Source of the DNA: CAYHCE01 sp964355015
GTDB lineage: Bacteria > Cyanobacteriota > Cyanobacteriia > PCC-6307 > Cyanobiaceae
Assembly (NCBI GenBank): GCA_964355015.1
Contig: CAYHCE010000022.1
Coordinates: 1-46,047, forward strand
Direction: 5' to 3'
Length of the DNA: 46,047 nt
The translations under genes were made by a program, and so were the position numbers. The notes beneath the pieces are model-generated. The model did no database searches. It saw only the letters and a program-made list of their open reading frames with translations, and had not been told where the DNA came from. Of the stretch, positions 24,326 to 31,996 are shown piece by piece. The first letter of the stretch is position 1, and the number at the start of each line of letters is the position of its first letter.

Positions 24326-25252
24326 ATGGGGAAACAACGGTTGAACCCCCAGCAGTGGCGGCTGGCGCTGGCAGCCGGCCTCGGCAGTGCTGTTCTGCCC
24401 ATGCTGTGGATCAGCCTTGCCGCCCAGCAGTGGCGCTTCGAGGCGCAGCTGTTGGGTCCGGCCGCCGCCTGGTTCGAGGCGCAACGGGCCAGCGGCCTCA
24501 GGTCTCCCGGCCCGCCATCCAGGCCTCCTGCTGCTGCGGTGACCTGTCCGGCCAGGGCGCTCACCGTGGCGCTGTTCGGCCAGAGCAACCTGGCCAACAG
24601 TGTGCAGCCCCGCTTTGACCGCTCGCTCGGCGGTGCGATCACTCCCGGTTTCGGGCACCTGCTGGTGTTCGACTGGCGTCATGGCACCTGTCACCCCTAC
24701 AGGGAGCCGCTGCCAGGCACCGATGGCAGCGGTGGCCACAGCCTCACAGCGGCCTTTCTGGAGCTGGCCAGCCGCAGTGACGAGCCCGTGCTGGTGGTGC
24801 CCTTCGCCCGGGGAGGCAGTTCGGTGCTCTCCTGGGCGGAGGGAGACCTTGCCGAGCGCCAGCGGCAGGTGTTCCAGCAGCTGGGCCGGCGTGGGCTCAG
24901 CCCTGCGCTGGTGTTGTGGCACCAGGGCGAGAGCGATGCGCGCTCGCTCGATCCAGCACGGTATGGCGCCGCGCTGGCGCGGATCATCGCCCGCAGCCAC
25001 GCCTACGCACCCAGGGCCTGGTTCGGCGTGGCGCTGGTGACGCGCTGCTTCAACCAGGGGCCGTGGGAACCCCTGCGCGCAGCCCAGCGCGAAGTGGTCC
25101 AACAGCAGCCACGCACCTTTCTGTGGGCCGACAGCGACGCCATCGCCGGTTGGCGCGATCGCCATGACGGCTGCCATTTCTCGGCCCGTGGAGCCCGCCG
25201 CCTTTCCCATGCCCTGCTGGAATCGCTGAAGAATCAACAGTTCAGCCCCTGA
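24326..25252 (+). CDS. Membrane-anchored SGNH hydrolase / carbohydrate esterase
   Basis: A 308-residue protein with one N-terminal hydrophobic segment (WRLALAAGLGSAVLPMLWIS), probably a signal anchor placing the enzyme in the periplasm. LTVALFGQSNLANSVQPRF has the G-Q-S-N nucleophile block, ALVLWHQGESDARSLDPARY is the W-H-Q-G-E-S-D block of sialate O-acetylesterase-like enzymes, and DGCHFSARGARRLSHAL provides the D-x-x-H dyad. Catalytic Ser, Asp and His are thus all visible. Likely removes O-acyl groups from a glycan; its divergence from wzm suggests the exported polysaccharide as substrate, which is inferred. Confidence 0.82.
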   Translation: MGKQRLNPQQWRLALAAGLGSAVLPMLWISLAAQQWRFEAQLLGPAAAWFEAQRASGLRSPGPPSRPPAAAVTCPARALTVALFGQSNLANSVQPRFDRSLGGAITPGFGHLLVFDWRHGTCHPYREPLPGTDGSGGHSLTAAFLELASRSDEPVLVVPFARGGSSVLSWAEGDLAERQRQVFQQLGRRGLSPALVLWHQGESDARSLDPARYGAALARIIARSHAYAPRAWFGVALVTRCFNQGPWEPLRAAQREVVQQQPRTFLWADSDAIAGWRDRHDGCHFSARGARRLSHALLESLKNQQFSP

Positions 25253-25440
25253 AATTCAGCCACTGATCAAATCGAATCAAGGGCGTTGTGTGGAGAATTC
25301 AGGACACACCATGTCTGTCAAGTCAGGGCGGACGTGAGCGGGGCTCGAACGTCTCAACCGATGAAGAGAGCATATGGTTTGCATCCCCTGCCACTTTGTC
25401 GGTTCCGATGCAGACGCTGGGGCTGCACTCAACCCCGCAC

Positions 25441-25893
25441 TCAACCCCGCAGCAGCGCCAGCTGGCCCGGCAGCGGATTGGTGCCCGGATGCAGCTGCAT
25501 CAGGTAGTCGAGTGCCTGCAGCCGGTTCAGCCGCCGCGATCGCATCAGCCAGGCGATGCACAGCAGCGGTGAGCGCTCCATCGAGGCCACGCAGTGCACG
25601 AACACCGCCCCCTCCTGCTGCTGCAGCCGGGCCAGTTCGAGCAGTGCCCCCTCCAGCTCCGCCTCAGTGGGCAGCCGCCCGCTGCGGTGATCCGGCAGCA
25701 CCTGCCGGCTCCACAGAAAGCGATCCGCCAGAGCCGCCGGCAGGGGCCATTCGGCAACCGCGCACAGGCTCAGCACGGCGCGCACTCCCTCAGCCTCCAG
25801 CTGCCGCAGATGCCTTTCGTGCCGCGGCGCAGGGCCCAGGGCCAGTTCACCCTGCAGCACCCAGTGGATCCGGAAGCCCGCGTGGCTTGGCAT
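25441..25893 (-). CDS. Dual-specificity-type protein phosphatase
   Basis: A 150-residue cysteine phosphatase. GAVFVHCVASMERSPLLCI contains the complete C-x5-R active-site loop (HCVASMERS, near residues 99-107), and VLPDHRSGRLPTEAELE supplies the general-acid aspartate upstream. FRIHWVLQGELALGPAPRHE is a typical N-terminus for this group. Its ATG overlaps the stop of the Wza-like gene (TGATG), so the two are translated together. In many exporters a tyrosine phosphatase (Wzb) controls the chain-length kinase; here a dual-specificity type may do this. No Wzc kinase gene is present in the window. Confidence 0.8.
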   Translation of the reverse strand: MPSHAGFRIHWVLQGELALGPAPRHERHLRQLEAEGVRAVLSLCAVAEWPLPAALADRFLWSRQVLPDHRSGRLPTEAELEGALLELARLQQQEGAVFVHCVASMERSPLLCIAWLMRSRRLNRLQALDYLMQLHPGTNPLPGQLALLRG

Positions 25894-27047
25894 CAGTTGC
25901 TGGTGTTGTCCAGGAGCCGGAACAGGGTGAAGATGTTCACCAGGCCCGTGAGCGGGCCACTCACGGCACCGATCGCATCGGAGGTGATCGCGTAGCGGCT
26001 GCGGTTCACGATCACCGTGTCGCCATCGCGCAGGGGTGGATTTTTCGTGTTGGAGGCCCCCTGGCTCAGGTCGAGCGTGTAGGTGCGGCGGGTGGCGGTG
26101 CCGTTGCGGTTGATCCGCACCAGTTCGAGCTTCGAGCGGCTGGCCCGCCAGTTCGCCGTGCCGCCCGCCGCCTGGATCGCCTGCATCAGCGGCGTGTTGG
26201 CCGGCAGATCGATCCGCCCGGGCGCCTTCACCTCTCCCACCACATTCACCTTGATCTGGGTGGGGGCCAGGGTGGTGCTGGAGAGTTCCATCACCTCGCC
26301 CGATTCCTCGGTGGCCTTCTCAATGCGGATCGTGTCGCCATCGAACAGCAGCGGGTTCTGCAGCTGGTCGCCCTCGCGCAGCAGCGCCAGCAGATTCACC
26401 CGGGTGCGCTTGAAGCTCACCGTGTCCCCCGGCAGCCGCCGCTGCAGCACCACCCGGCGCAGGTCGGCGTTCAAGGTGATGCCGCCGGCCTTCTGGATCC
26501 CATCCACCAGGGTGGGCAGGCCGCTGATCGTCACCCCCGCTTCGGTGGCCGAGGTTTCCGATGTGGTGAGCGTGTAGAGCCCCGGACGTTCCACTTCTCC
26601 CACCAGGGCCACCCGCAGCGGCCGCGGCCGGATCACGGTGAGCTGCAGTTCGGGGCGCAGCACCTGTTTGCGGTAGAGCGCCTCCAGCCAGAGGGTGGCC
26701 TGCGAGAGGCTCAGCCCGGTGAGCCGCACGCTGCCGAGCAACGGCAGGGAGGCTGTGCCGTCGTTGAGGATCTCCACCTGTCCGGAGAGATCGGTGAGAT
26801 CCTTCGCCGCCAGGAAGCGCAGCTGGAGGCCATCACCGGGGCCGAGCAGGTAGACATCCTCCTGCAGCAGGGCCGGTTCAGCCGGGGCCGGCTCGAGCCC
26901 CGCCGGGGCCTTGGGCTCGCTCGCCACGGCCAGGGCCGCTGAGGGGAAGCCCCCTGTGAGGATGGCCAGCCCGGTGAATGCGCCGATGCTTCTGTGCGCA
27001 AGTCCTGGGCGCGCCAATGGCATCCACACGTTTCGTTGCCTGGTCAT
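25893..27047 (-). CDS. Polysaccharide export protein, Wza/SLBB type
   Basis: A 384-residue protein with an N-terminal hydrophobic signal (AFTGLAILTGGFPSAALA), then YLLGPGDGLQLRFLAAKDLT, the start of the polysaccharide export (Poly_export) domain, then at least two SLBB domains: VALVGEVERPGLYTLTT and IKVNVVGEVKAPGRIDLPAN, each followed by a QAIQAAGG- or IQKAGG-type helix. These proteins form the outer-membrane channel for capsule or exopolysaccharide. No lipobox cysteine is evident after the signal. It is transcribed divergently from the barrel protein and is followed immediately by the phosphatase. Confidence 0.88.
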   Translation of the reverse strand: MTRQRNVWMPLARPGLAHRSIGAFTGLAILTGGFPSAALAVASEPKAPAGLEPAPAEPALLQEDVYLLGPGDGLQLRFLAAKDLTDLSGQVEILNDGTASLPLLGSVRLTGLSLSQATLWLEALYRKQVLRPELQLTVIRPRPLRVALVGEVERPGLYTLTTSETSATEAGVTISGLPTLVDGIQKAGGITLNADLRRVVLQRRLPGDTVSFKRTRVNLLALLREGDQLQNPLLFDGDTIRIEKATEESGEVMELSSTTLAPTQIKVNVVGEVKAPGRIDLPANTPLMQAIQAAGGTANWRASRSKLELVRINRNGTATRRTYTLDLSQGASNTKNPPLRDGDTVIVNRSRYAITSDAIGAVSGPLTGLVNIFTLFRLLDNTSN

Positions 27048-27142
27048 GTTGCCAGCCCATCGAGGCCATTGTGAGGGCCCTGCCGGATGCGGCAGGGATT
27101 CAGATCAACGCCGCTGATGCCGGCTGAGACGACCTCCCTAGA

Positions 27143-28309
27143 TTGACGACCACGTTCAAGACGCAGGCGTCGTTGCCGAGTTTTCCGTCCGGTTCGCTTC
27201 GGCTCCGATGGGTATCCGTGATCACATCGCTGCTGCCCTTCCTCGGCACGCAGGGTCTGTCTCAACCCCTCGTCTGGGAGCTGGTGCCCCCGTCTCCAGC
27301 GCCGCTTCCGCTTGCCCCCGCATCCCCTGGGGAGAGCGTTGACGACGGCCGCCCAGCCGCCCGGACCCTGGCGTGGGAGCGGGTGCCGCCCGGTGAGGTG
27401 ATCGATCCCGCCGCCGCCCTCGCCGGCGCTCTGGCCGGACCTGACCCGAATCTGCTTCCCCCCACCCCGATCCCCCCCCTGAAGGTGCGGGGGCTGGCCC
27501 GGGGCATCACCGTGACCGGCGCCCCCTATCCGGACGTGGGTCTGGAGGTGCCCAACGGCTTCGCCGTCGACCCCGAGTTCAGCGTCTCCACCATCCTCGC
27601 CGGCGTGAATCGCACCCGCCCCTGCAGTGTGCCCCCCGGCTTCAGCTGGATCGACTGCGCCGATGTACAGGCCTATCTGGAGATCACTCCCATCCGCACG
27701 GAGAGGGCCAGCCTCGGCTTCCAGTGGGGGATCCAGAGCCTCAGCAGCCGCAACGGCGGCACCGCCACCTTCGCCGGCCAGAGCCTCGGCTTCAAGGCCG
27801 CTGTGAACCTCAGCCCCACCACCGGCCTTGCCTTTGGTGGCGAAAACATCATCCAGCTGGATGACACCGTAGATCTCGGCCGCAACTTCTATCTGGTGCT
27901 CTCGCAGGCCATTCCGCTCGGCCGCGGGCCCGAACCGATGCTGGCGGTCGTGACCGTTGGCATCGGTTCGGACTTCTTCGGCTACGGCGGTAACGGCACG
28001 CTCGGTGCCACCGATTGCCTCAGCGGCAGAAACATCAGCAGCCTCAACTTCCCCAGCGGCACCGATTGCTTCTGGGGCCCGATCGGCTCGGTCAGCCTGC
28101 TGCTCAACAGCCGCCTCTCGATCGGAGCTGAATGGTTCGGCTACGGATTCGGGGCAGGCCTCTCGCTCAGGCCGATCAAGGATCTGCCGCTCACCTTCTC
28201 CCTCTACGCCACCGACTTTCTCGGCAACAACCCCAGCTACATCAGCTCCCTCTGCACTACCGATCCCTGCGAGGCCCGCTACTACGGACGCCTCACCCTC
28301 TCGTTCTGA
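27143..28309 (+). CDS. Putative outer-membrane beta-barrel protein
   Basis: A 388-residue protein from a TTG at 27143, with an N-terminal hydrophobic stretch (WVSVITSLLPFLGTQGLSQP) that fits a signal peptide, a proline-rich linker (VPPSPAPLPLAPASPGES) and a C-terminal half of alternating polar/apolar strands (AEWFGYGFGAGLSLRPIKD; FSLYATDFLGNN) ending in RLTLSF. The final phenylalanine is the usual sorting signal of outer-membrane barrels. Four cysteine pairs are likely in the exported part. I do not recognise a family; position next to the Wza-like gene suggests a role in the cell surface. The start is uncertain. Confidence 0.65.
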   Translation: MTTTFKTQASLPSFPSGSLRLRWVSVITSLLPFLGTQGLSQPLVWELVPPSPAPLPLAPASPGESVDDGRPAARTLAWERVPPGEVIDPAAALAGALAGPDPNLLPPTPIPPLKVRGLARGITVTGAPYPDVGLEVPNGFAVDPEFSVSTILAGVNRTRPCSVPPGFSWIDCADVQAYLEITPIRTERASLGFQWGIQSLSSRNGGTATFAGQSLGFKAAVNLSPTTGLAFGGENIIQLDDTVDLGRNFYLVLSQAIPLGRGPEPMLAVVTVGIGSDFFGYGGNGTLGATDCLSGRNISSLNFPSGTDCFWGPIGSVSLLLNSRLSIGAEWFGYGFGAGLSLRPIKDLPLTFSLYATDFLGNNPSYISSLCTTDPCEARYYGRLTLSF

Positions 28310-28423
28310 AGGCAGGGTCCCCACGGCCTAATCCTTCTGTGAGCGGCAGCCCACAGGCGTCTTTGCCTTGGTTGCATGTGGTTAGCATCCCGGCACCCAT
28401 CGGTCGTCATCAGCCGAACCCAG

Positions 28424-29314
28424 ATGCGATTCCTTCTTCCCCTGGCGATGGCGTCCACCTTCATCGCCAGCAGCCTGCCGGTGCAGGCCACGCCAGATGC
28501 CCACGACCTGGGGGGGCCGATGGCCGTGTACGCGCACACCCCCCCTGCCGACCTGCCTGTGCCGGATCGAACGATCGAGCTGGAGGCCGGCCCCTCCCCC
28601 TTGAGCCTGCCAGGCGCTCGCTCATCCGGTTCGATGGGCGTGTCCCTGTTCACCCTCAGCGACAACGGAGTCCAGGCCTTACCGTCAATCTCTCAGGCCC
28701 GCGCCCTCCTGGCCACCTCTGTGCTCAGCCCGGATCCCGAAACGGTCACGCTGACGGTCCCCACCAGCTTCGCCCAGGCTGTCGACAAGGCTCCTGTCAA
28801 AGAGCAGGTCGCCCCGAACAATGTCACGGTGATCAGCTACAGGGGCGAAGAGATGGTCAACCTCTCCAGAGCCAGCGAGCCATTCACCATCAACTTCCTG
28901 GCCCCGATCGGCCCCCTGGAAGGGGTGGTGCTGATCCGCAGGCAGGAGCAGGGCAACCCCATCCTCGAGCGGATTGACCTCACGGACCTCAGAAGGGTGT
29001 CCTTCTCCGCCGATCGCCGCAGCATCACTTTAAACCATTCGATCCGAGTCGATCGAAACGTCGTCTACCAAGCCGATTTCGGCAACGTGTCGGGCCCGAT
29101 TCCCAATAACTCCACCCCCTTCCTGTTCACCATCACCGATGGCGGAACGATGGCGAGCGTCGCCGCGCCCGCGGCCGTGGCGGCCGTCACGGCTCCCGCG
29201 GCCGCCGGTGTGGGAACCATCCTGGTGGTTCTCGCTGTGGCGGCTGGAGTCGGGATCGGCATCGCGGCAGCCACCGGGGCCTTCAGTGGCGGCACCAATC
29301 CATCCTCGAAGTAA
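28424..29314 (+). CDS. Secreted protein of unknown function with C-terminal hydrophobic helix
   Basis: A 296-residue frame from ATG 28424 (MRFLLPLAMASTFIASSLPV), a clear signal peptide with cleavage expected after QA. The middle is hydrophilic with beta-like segments (VTVISYRGEEMVNLSRASEP). The C-terminus is an Ala/Gly/Val-rich hydrophobic stretch (VGTILVVLAVAAGVGIGIAA) followed by GAFSGGTNPSSK, suggesting membrane anchoring or a glycine-zipper segment. An in-frame codon 16 residues upstream is a less likely start. It follows the barrel gene by 114 bases. No family recognised. Confidence 0.6.
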   Translation: MRFLLPLAMASTFIASSLPVQATPDAHDLGGPMAVYAHTPPADLPVPDRTIELEAGPSPLSLPGARSSGSMGVSLFTLSDNGVQALPSISQARALLATSVLSPDPETVTLTVPTSFAQAVDKAPVKEQVAPNNVTVISYRGEEMVNLSRASEPFTINFLAPIGPLEGVVLIRRQEQGNPILERIDLTDLRRVSFSADRRSITLNHSIRVDRNVVYQADFGNVSGPIPNNSTPFLFTITDGGTMASVAAPAAVAAVTAPAAAGVGTILVVLAVAAGVGIGIAAATGAFSGGTNPSSK

Positions 29315-29632
29315 GGGTAATCAGCTCCACTGACCCACAACCGAGGGGTGTCTGAGCATGGGGCTCAAGCACCTCGCCTGCTTATACGGGAAGGTGCCGG
29401 GGGAGCAGCGAGGACTCGCCTGCAGGCTGTGGTGGATTGCCAGCCGGAAACAGAGTTCATCCTCGCTGAGATTTCTCCGACAACAAGGAACTCGCGGGCA
29501 CAGCCTGGATCGGAAAAATGCCTAGAGACTTTTCAGTCCCTAGGCGCCCCCTCATCTAACACCCTCTGCTGTGAGCTATCTATCGGCAGATAATCTCCAG
29601 GGTCATGCGGGTAATGCCGCTTCTGTATAGCT
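29315..29632. other. Intergenic region between convergent genes
   Basis: No gene is supported. The stretch contains a minus-strand terminator (29512-29545) for the Bax-inhibitor gene. No matching terminator was seen for the plus-strand secreted protein. Confidence 0.5.
29512..29545 (-). terminator. Rho-independent terminator of the Bax-inhibitor gene
   Basis: On the minus strand GCCTAGGGACT pairs with AGTCTCTAGGC (29545-29520, one mismatch, 4-base loop) and is followed by ATTTTTCC. It lies about 88 bases after the stop of the Bax-inhibitor-1 gene. Confidence 0.8.
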
Positions 29633-30367
29633 TCAGTCCCTGCGACCACCACCCTGCAGGGCGATGATCAGGCGCAGGATGAAGATGAACAGGTTGATGT
29701 AGGTGAGATACATCCCCAGAGCGCCGGCCAGATACTGGTCGTCGTTGTAGGTGCGGGGCATCGTGTAGAAGTCCAGGAAGGACGCACCCACGAACAGCAC
29801 GGTGCCGAAGCCGGCGATCAGCAGTTCGAAGCCGCTTCCTCCGAAGCCGGGGATGAAGATGCCGCCCACGATCTGGATGACCATGGCGATGATCAGGCCG
29901 AGGATGCCGAGGCCCACCACACCGGCCAGGGCCTGACCGATGGAGTCGCTCATGCGACGTCCCACCACCGAGGCGATCAGGAAGGTGATGCCAGTGGCCA
30001 GGCTGGCGGTGCCGATGGCGCCGACCCCGGCGACGCTGAGGGCGTAGGCCACGATCCCGCTGAGGGTGAAGCCAGTGATCAGGCTGTAGGCCGTGAGGAT
30101 CGGCAGGGCCGTGCCGTTGTTCCCCTTGGTGGCCGCGTTCTGGGCCACGAAGAAGAGGATGAAGTTGCCGATCAGGGCCACCCAGAACAGGGGCATGAAC
30201 AGCCCAGGGCTGCTGGCCATCAGGGTGAGGCCCCCCATCACGCCGGCGGCCGTGAGCACCATGCCGCCGCCCACGTAGGGCAGGGCCTTGTTGACCACGT
30301 TGGGACCCACCAGCGCGCCCTGCTGGGCCTCGCGGATCGCTTCCTGGAAATTGCTGCTGGCCGGCAT
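29633..30367 (-). CDS. Bax inhibitor-1 / YccA family membrane protein
   Basis: A 244-residue protein with seven hydrophobic segments, e.g. YVGGGMVLTAAGVMGGLTLM, LFWVALIGNFILFFVAQNA, GLGILGLIIAMVIQIVGGIF and LFVGASFLDFYTM. GMYLTYINLFIFILRLI is the characteristic C-terminal block of the family, with the aspartate-bearing loop (DFYTMPRTYNDD) before it. Members act as pH-dependent Ca2+ channels or stress modulators; in bacteria the role is loosely defined. The ATG at 30367 (MPASSNFQEAIREAQ) matches the start usual in picocyanobacteria; another ATG lies 9 codons upstream. A good terminator follows. Confidence 0.88.
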   Translation of the reverse strand: MPASSNFQEAIREAQQGALVGPNVVNKALPYVGGGMVLTAAGVMGGLTLMASSPGLFMPLFWVALIGNFILFFVAQNAATKGNNGTALPILTAYSLITGFTLSGIVAYALSVAGVGAIGTASLATGITFLIASVVGRRMSDSIGQALAGVVGLGILGLIIAMVIQIVGGIFIPGFGGSGFELLIAGFGTVLFVGASFLDFYTMPRTYNDDQYLAGALGMYLTYINLFIFILRLIIALQGGGRRD

Positions 30368-30432
30368 GGCACCAGAAGGTTCGGTTCTGTCCATCCTGCC
30401 AGCGGTGAGTGGCAGACGGTGTGCGGTTCTCC

Positions 30433-31458
30433 CTATCTGTTGGGCCTGCCCGAGCTGGCGCGGGTTCTGGCGCTGGTTCCGGGCGGGCTCGCGGCGTCGC
30501 GGCGGGCATAGGCCTGCACAAGCCTCTGCACCAGCGGATGGCGCACCACGTCGGCGGCGGTGAGGGTGCAGATCGCCACACCCTCCACCCCCTCCAGCAC
30601 CTCGGCCGCCTCCACCAGGCCGCTGAGCTGCTCGCGGGGCAGGTCCACCTGGGTGGGATCGCCGGTCACCACCATGCGCGAGTGTTCGCCCAGGCGGGTG
30701 AGCACCATCCGCATCTGGGCGGCCGTTGTGTTCTGGGCCTCGTCGAGGATCACGAAGGCATCGGCCAGGGTGCGGCCGCGCATGTAGGCGAGGGGCGCCA
30801 CCTCGATCACCCCCTTCTCGAGCAGGGCGGTGGTGCGTTCCGGGCCGAGCAGGGCATGCAGGGCGTCGTAGAGGGGGCGGAGGTAGGGATCCACCTTCTG
30901 CTGCAGGTCTCCGGGCAGGAAGCCCAGTCGCTCGCCGGCCTCCACGGCCGGGCGGGTCAGGATCAGGCGTTCCACCCGCCGCTCGTTGAGCATGCGCACC
31001 GCCTGCACCGTGGCCAGGAACGTCTTGCCCGTGCCGGCAGGCCCCAGGGCCAGGGTGAGATCGTGGCGCTCCATCGCCTCCACGTAGGCCCGCTGCCGCT
31101 CGGTGCGCGGCCTCAGCAGCTTGCCGCTCTGGCTGCGGGCCAGCACCTGCTGGCTCAGTTCGCGGTGTTCGTCGCTGCGGCCCGTGTCGAGGGCGACCAG
31201 GGCGGTCTGCAGATCCACCATCCCCACGGCCTGGCCTTCCTGCCAGAGGGGACGCATCAGCTCCACCAGGGCAGAGGCACGCTCAAGCTGGGCGGGCCGG
31301 CCATGGATCACCAGCTGCAGGCCGCGCAGCACGAGCGAGGCGCCGGTGAGGGCCTCGATCCGGTGCAGGGTGGATTCGGCCTCACCGGCCAGCGCCAGGG
31401 CGGCCGCCGGATCGGGCAGATCGATCTCGAAGGATTGAACCGTTTCGGCCCCGGCCAT
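30433..31458 (-). CDS. phoH: PhoH-like P-loop ATPase
   Basis: A 341-residue PhoH protein. After an N-terminal KH-like region (about 1-100), LALGPAGTGKTFLATVQAVR is the Walker A loop (near residue 138), RPAVEAGERLGFLPGDLQQK the conserved PhoH block, DAFVILDEAQNTTAAQMRM Walker B, and VTGDPTQVDLPREQLSGL sensor I. Cytoplasmic ATPase linked to RNA metabolism and, in some bacteria, phosphate starvation. It starts 11 bases after rpsP in a ffh-rpsP-phoH arrangement seen in other cyanobacteria. The C-terminal 20 residues are arginine/serine-rich and variable. Confidence 0.92.
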   Translation of the reverse strand: MAGAETVQSFEIDLPDPAAALALAGEAESTLHRIEALTGASLVLRGLQLVIHGRPAQLERASALVELMRPLWQEGQAVGMVDLQTALVALDTGRSDEHRELSQQVLARSQSGKLLRPRTERQRAYVEAMERHDLTLALGPAGTGKTFLATVQAVRMLNERRVERLILTRPAVEAGERLGFLPGDLQQKVDPYLRPLYDALHALLGPERTTALLEKGVIEVAPLAYMRGRTLADAFVILDEAQNTTAAQMRMVLTRLGEHSRMVVTGDPTQVDLPREQLSGLVEAAEVLEGVEGVAICTLTAADVVRHPLVQRLVQAYARRDAASPPGTSARTRASSGRPNR

Positions 31459-31469
31459 GGGGCGAACGC

Positions 31470-31925
31470 TCAGGCGCCGGCGGCGGCGGGCTCCGGCTCG
31501 GCCTCGGCGGCCTTGGCGGCTTCAGCAGCGGCAGCGGCTTCAGCGGCAGCAGCTTCAGCAGCCTTGGCCTCGGCGGCAGCGGCTTCGGCGGCTTTGGCCG
31601 CGGCGGCCTCCTTGATGGCCTTCTGGGCTGCGGCCTCGCGCTCCCTGGCCTGCCTGGCCTTGCCGACGGTTTCCGCCGGGCGCACGGTCTTCTCGATCAG
31701 GCCGCCCTTCTCAAGCAGGGAACGGACCGAATCGGTGGGCTGGGCGCCCTGGCCGAGACGCACGCGGATCTCTTCCGCCTTCAGGCGGGTTTCCTTGGTG
31801 CGGGGGTTGTAGAAGCCCAGTTCCTCGAGCGGAATGCCGTCCCGCCGGGACGTGCTGTTGGTGGCCACCAGACGGAAGCTCGCTTCCCGCTTCTTGCCGA
31901 ACCGCTTCAGGCGGAGCTTGATCAT
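31470..31925 (-). CDS. rpsP: 30S ribosomal protein S16 with long Ala/Glu-rich tail
   Basis: MIKLRLKRFGKKREASFRLV and RRDGIPLEELGFYNP identify S16, a small-subunit assembly protein. The ribosomal domain ends near residue 85 (PTDSVRSLLEKGGLIEKTV). The remaining 60 or so residues are a highly charged helix of repeated A, E and K (AKAAEAAAAEAKAAEAAAA), ending EPEPAAAGA. Tails of this sort are known in picocyanobacterial S16 but this one is long. It lies 71 bases after ffh and 11 before phoH, so it is likely co-transcribed with both. Confidence 0.95.
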   Translation of the reverse strand: MIKLRLKRFGKKREASFRLVATNSTSRRDGIPLEELGFYNPRTKETRLKAEEIRVRLGQGAQPTDSVRSLLEKGGLIEKTVRPAETVGKARQAREREAAAQKAIKEAAAAKAAEAAAAEAKAAEAAAAEAAAAAEAAKAAEAEPEPAAAGA

Positions 31926-31996
31926 CGTGGCCTTGCGTGCTGACTGCAGAAGGACAAGATACCTCGCCGTCCGTCCCGCCCGGGCCAGCGCGGGTC

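Noticed and set aside
25427..25452. Tandem 12-base repeat (ACTCAACCCCGC twice)
   Set aside because: Only two copies, at the 3' end of the phosphatase gene; too short to claim function.
25374..26942. Plus-strand open frame (522 codons) opposite the Wza-like gene
   Set aside because: No family content; antisense to clear SLBB domains.
27044..28324. Minus-strand open frame (426 codons) opposite the barrel protein
   Set aside because: Alanine/glycine/glutamate-rich without motifs; the plus strand has a signal peptide and a barrel-like C-terminus ending in F.
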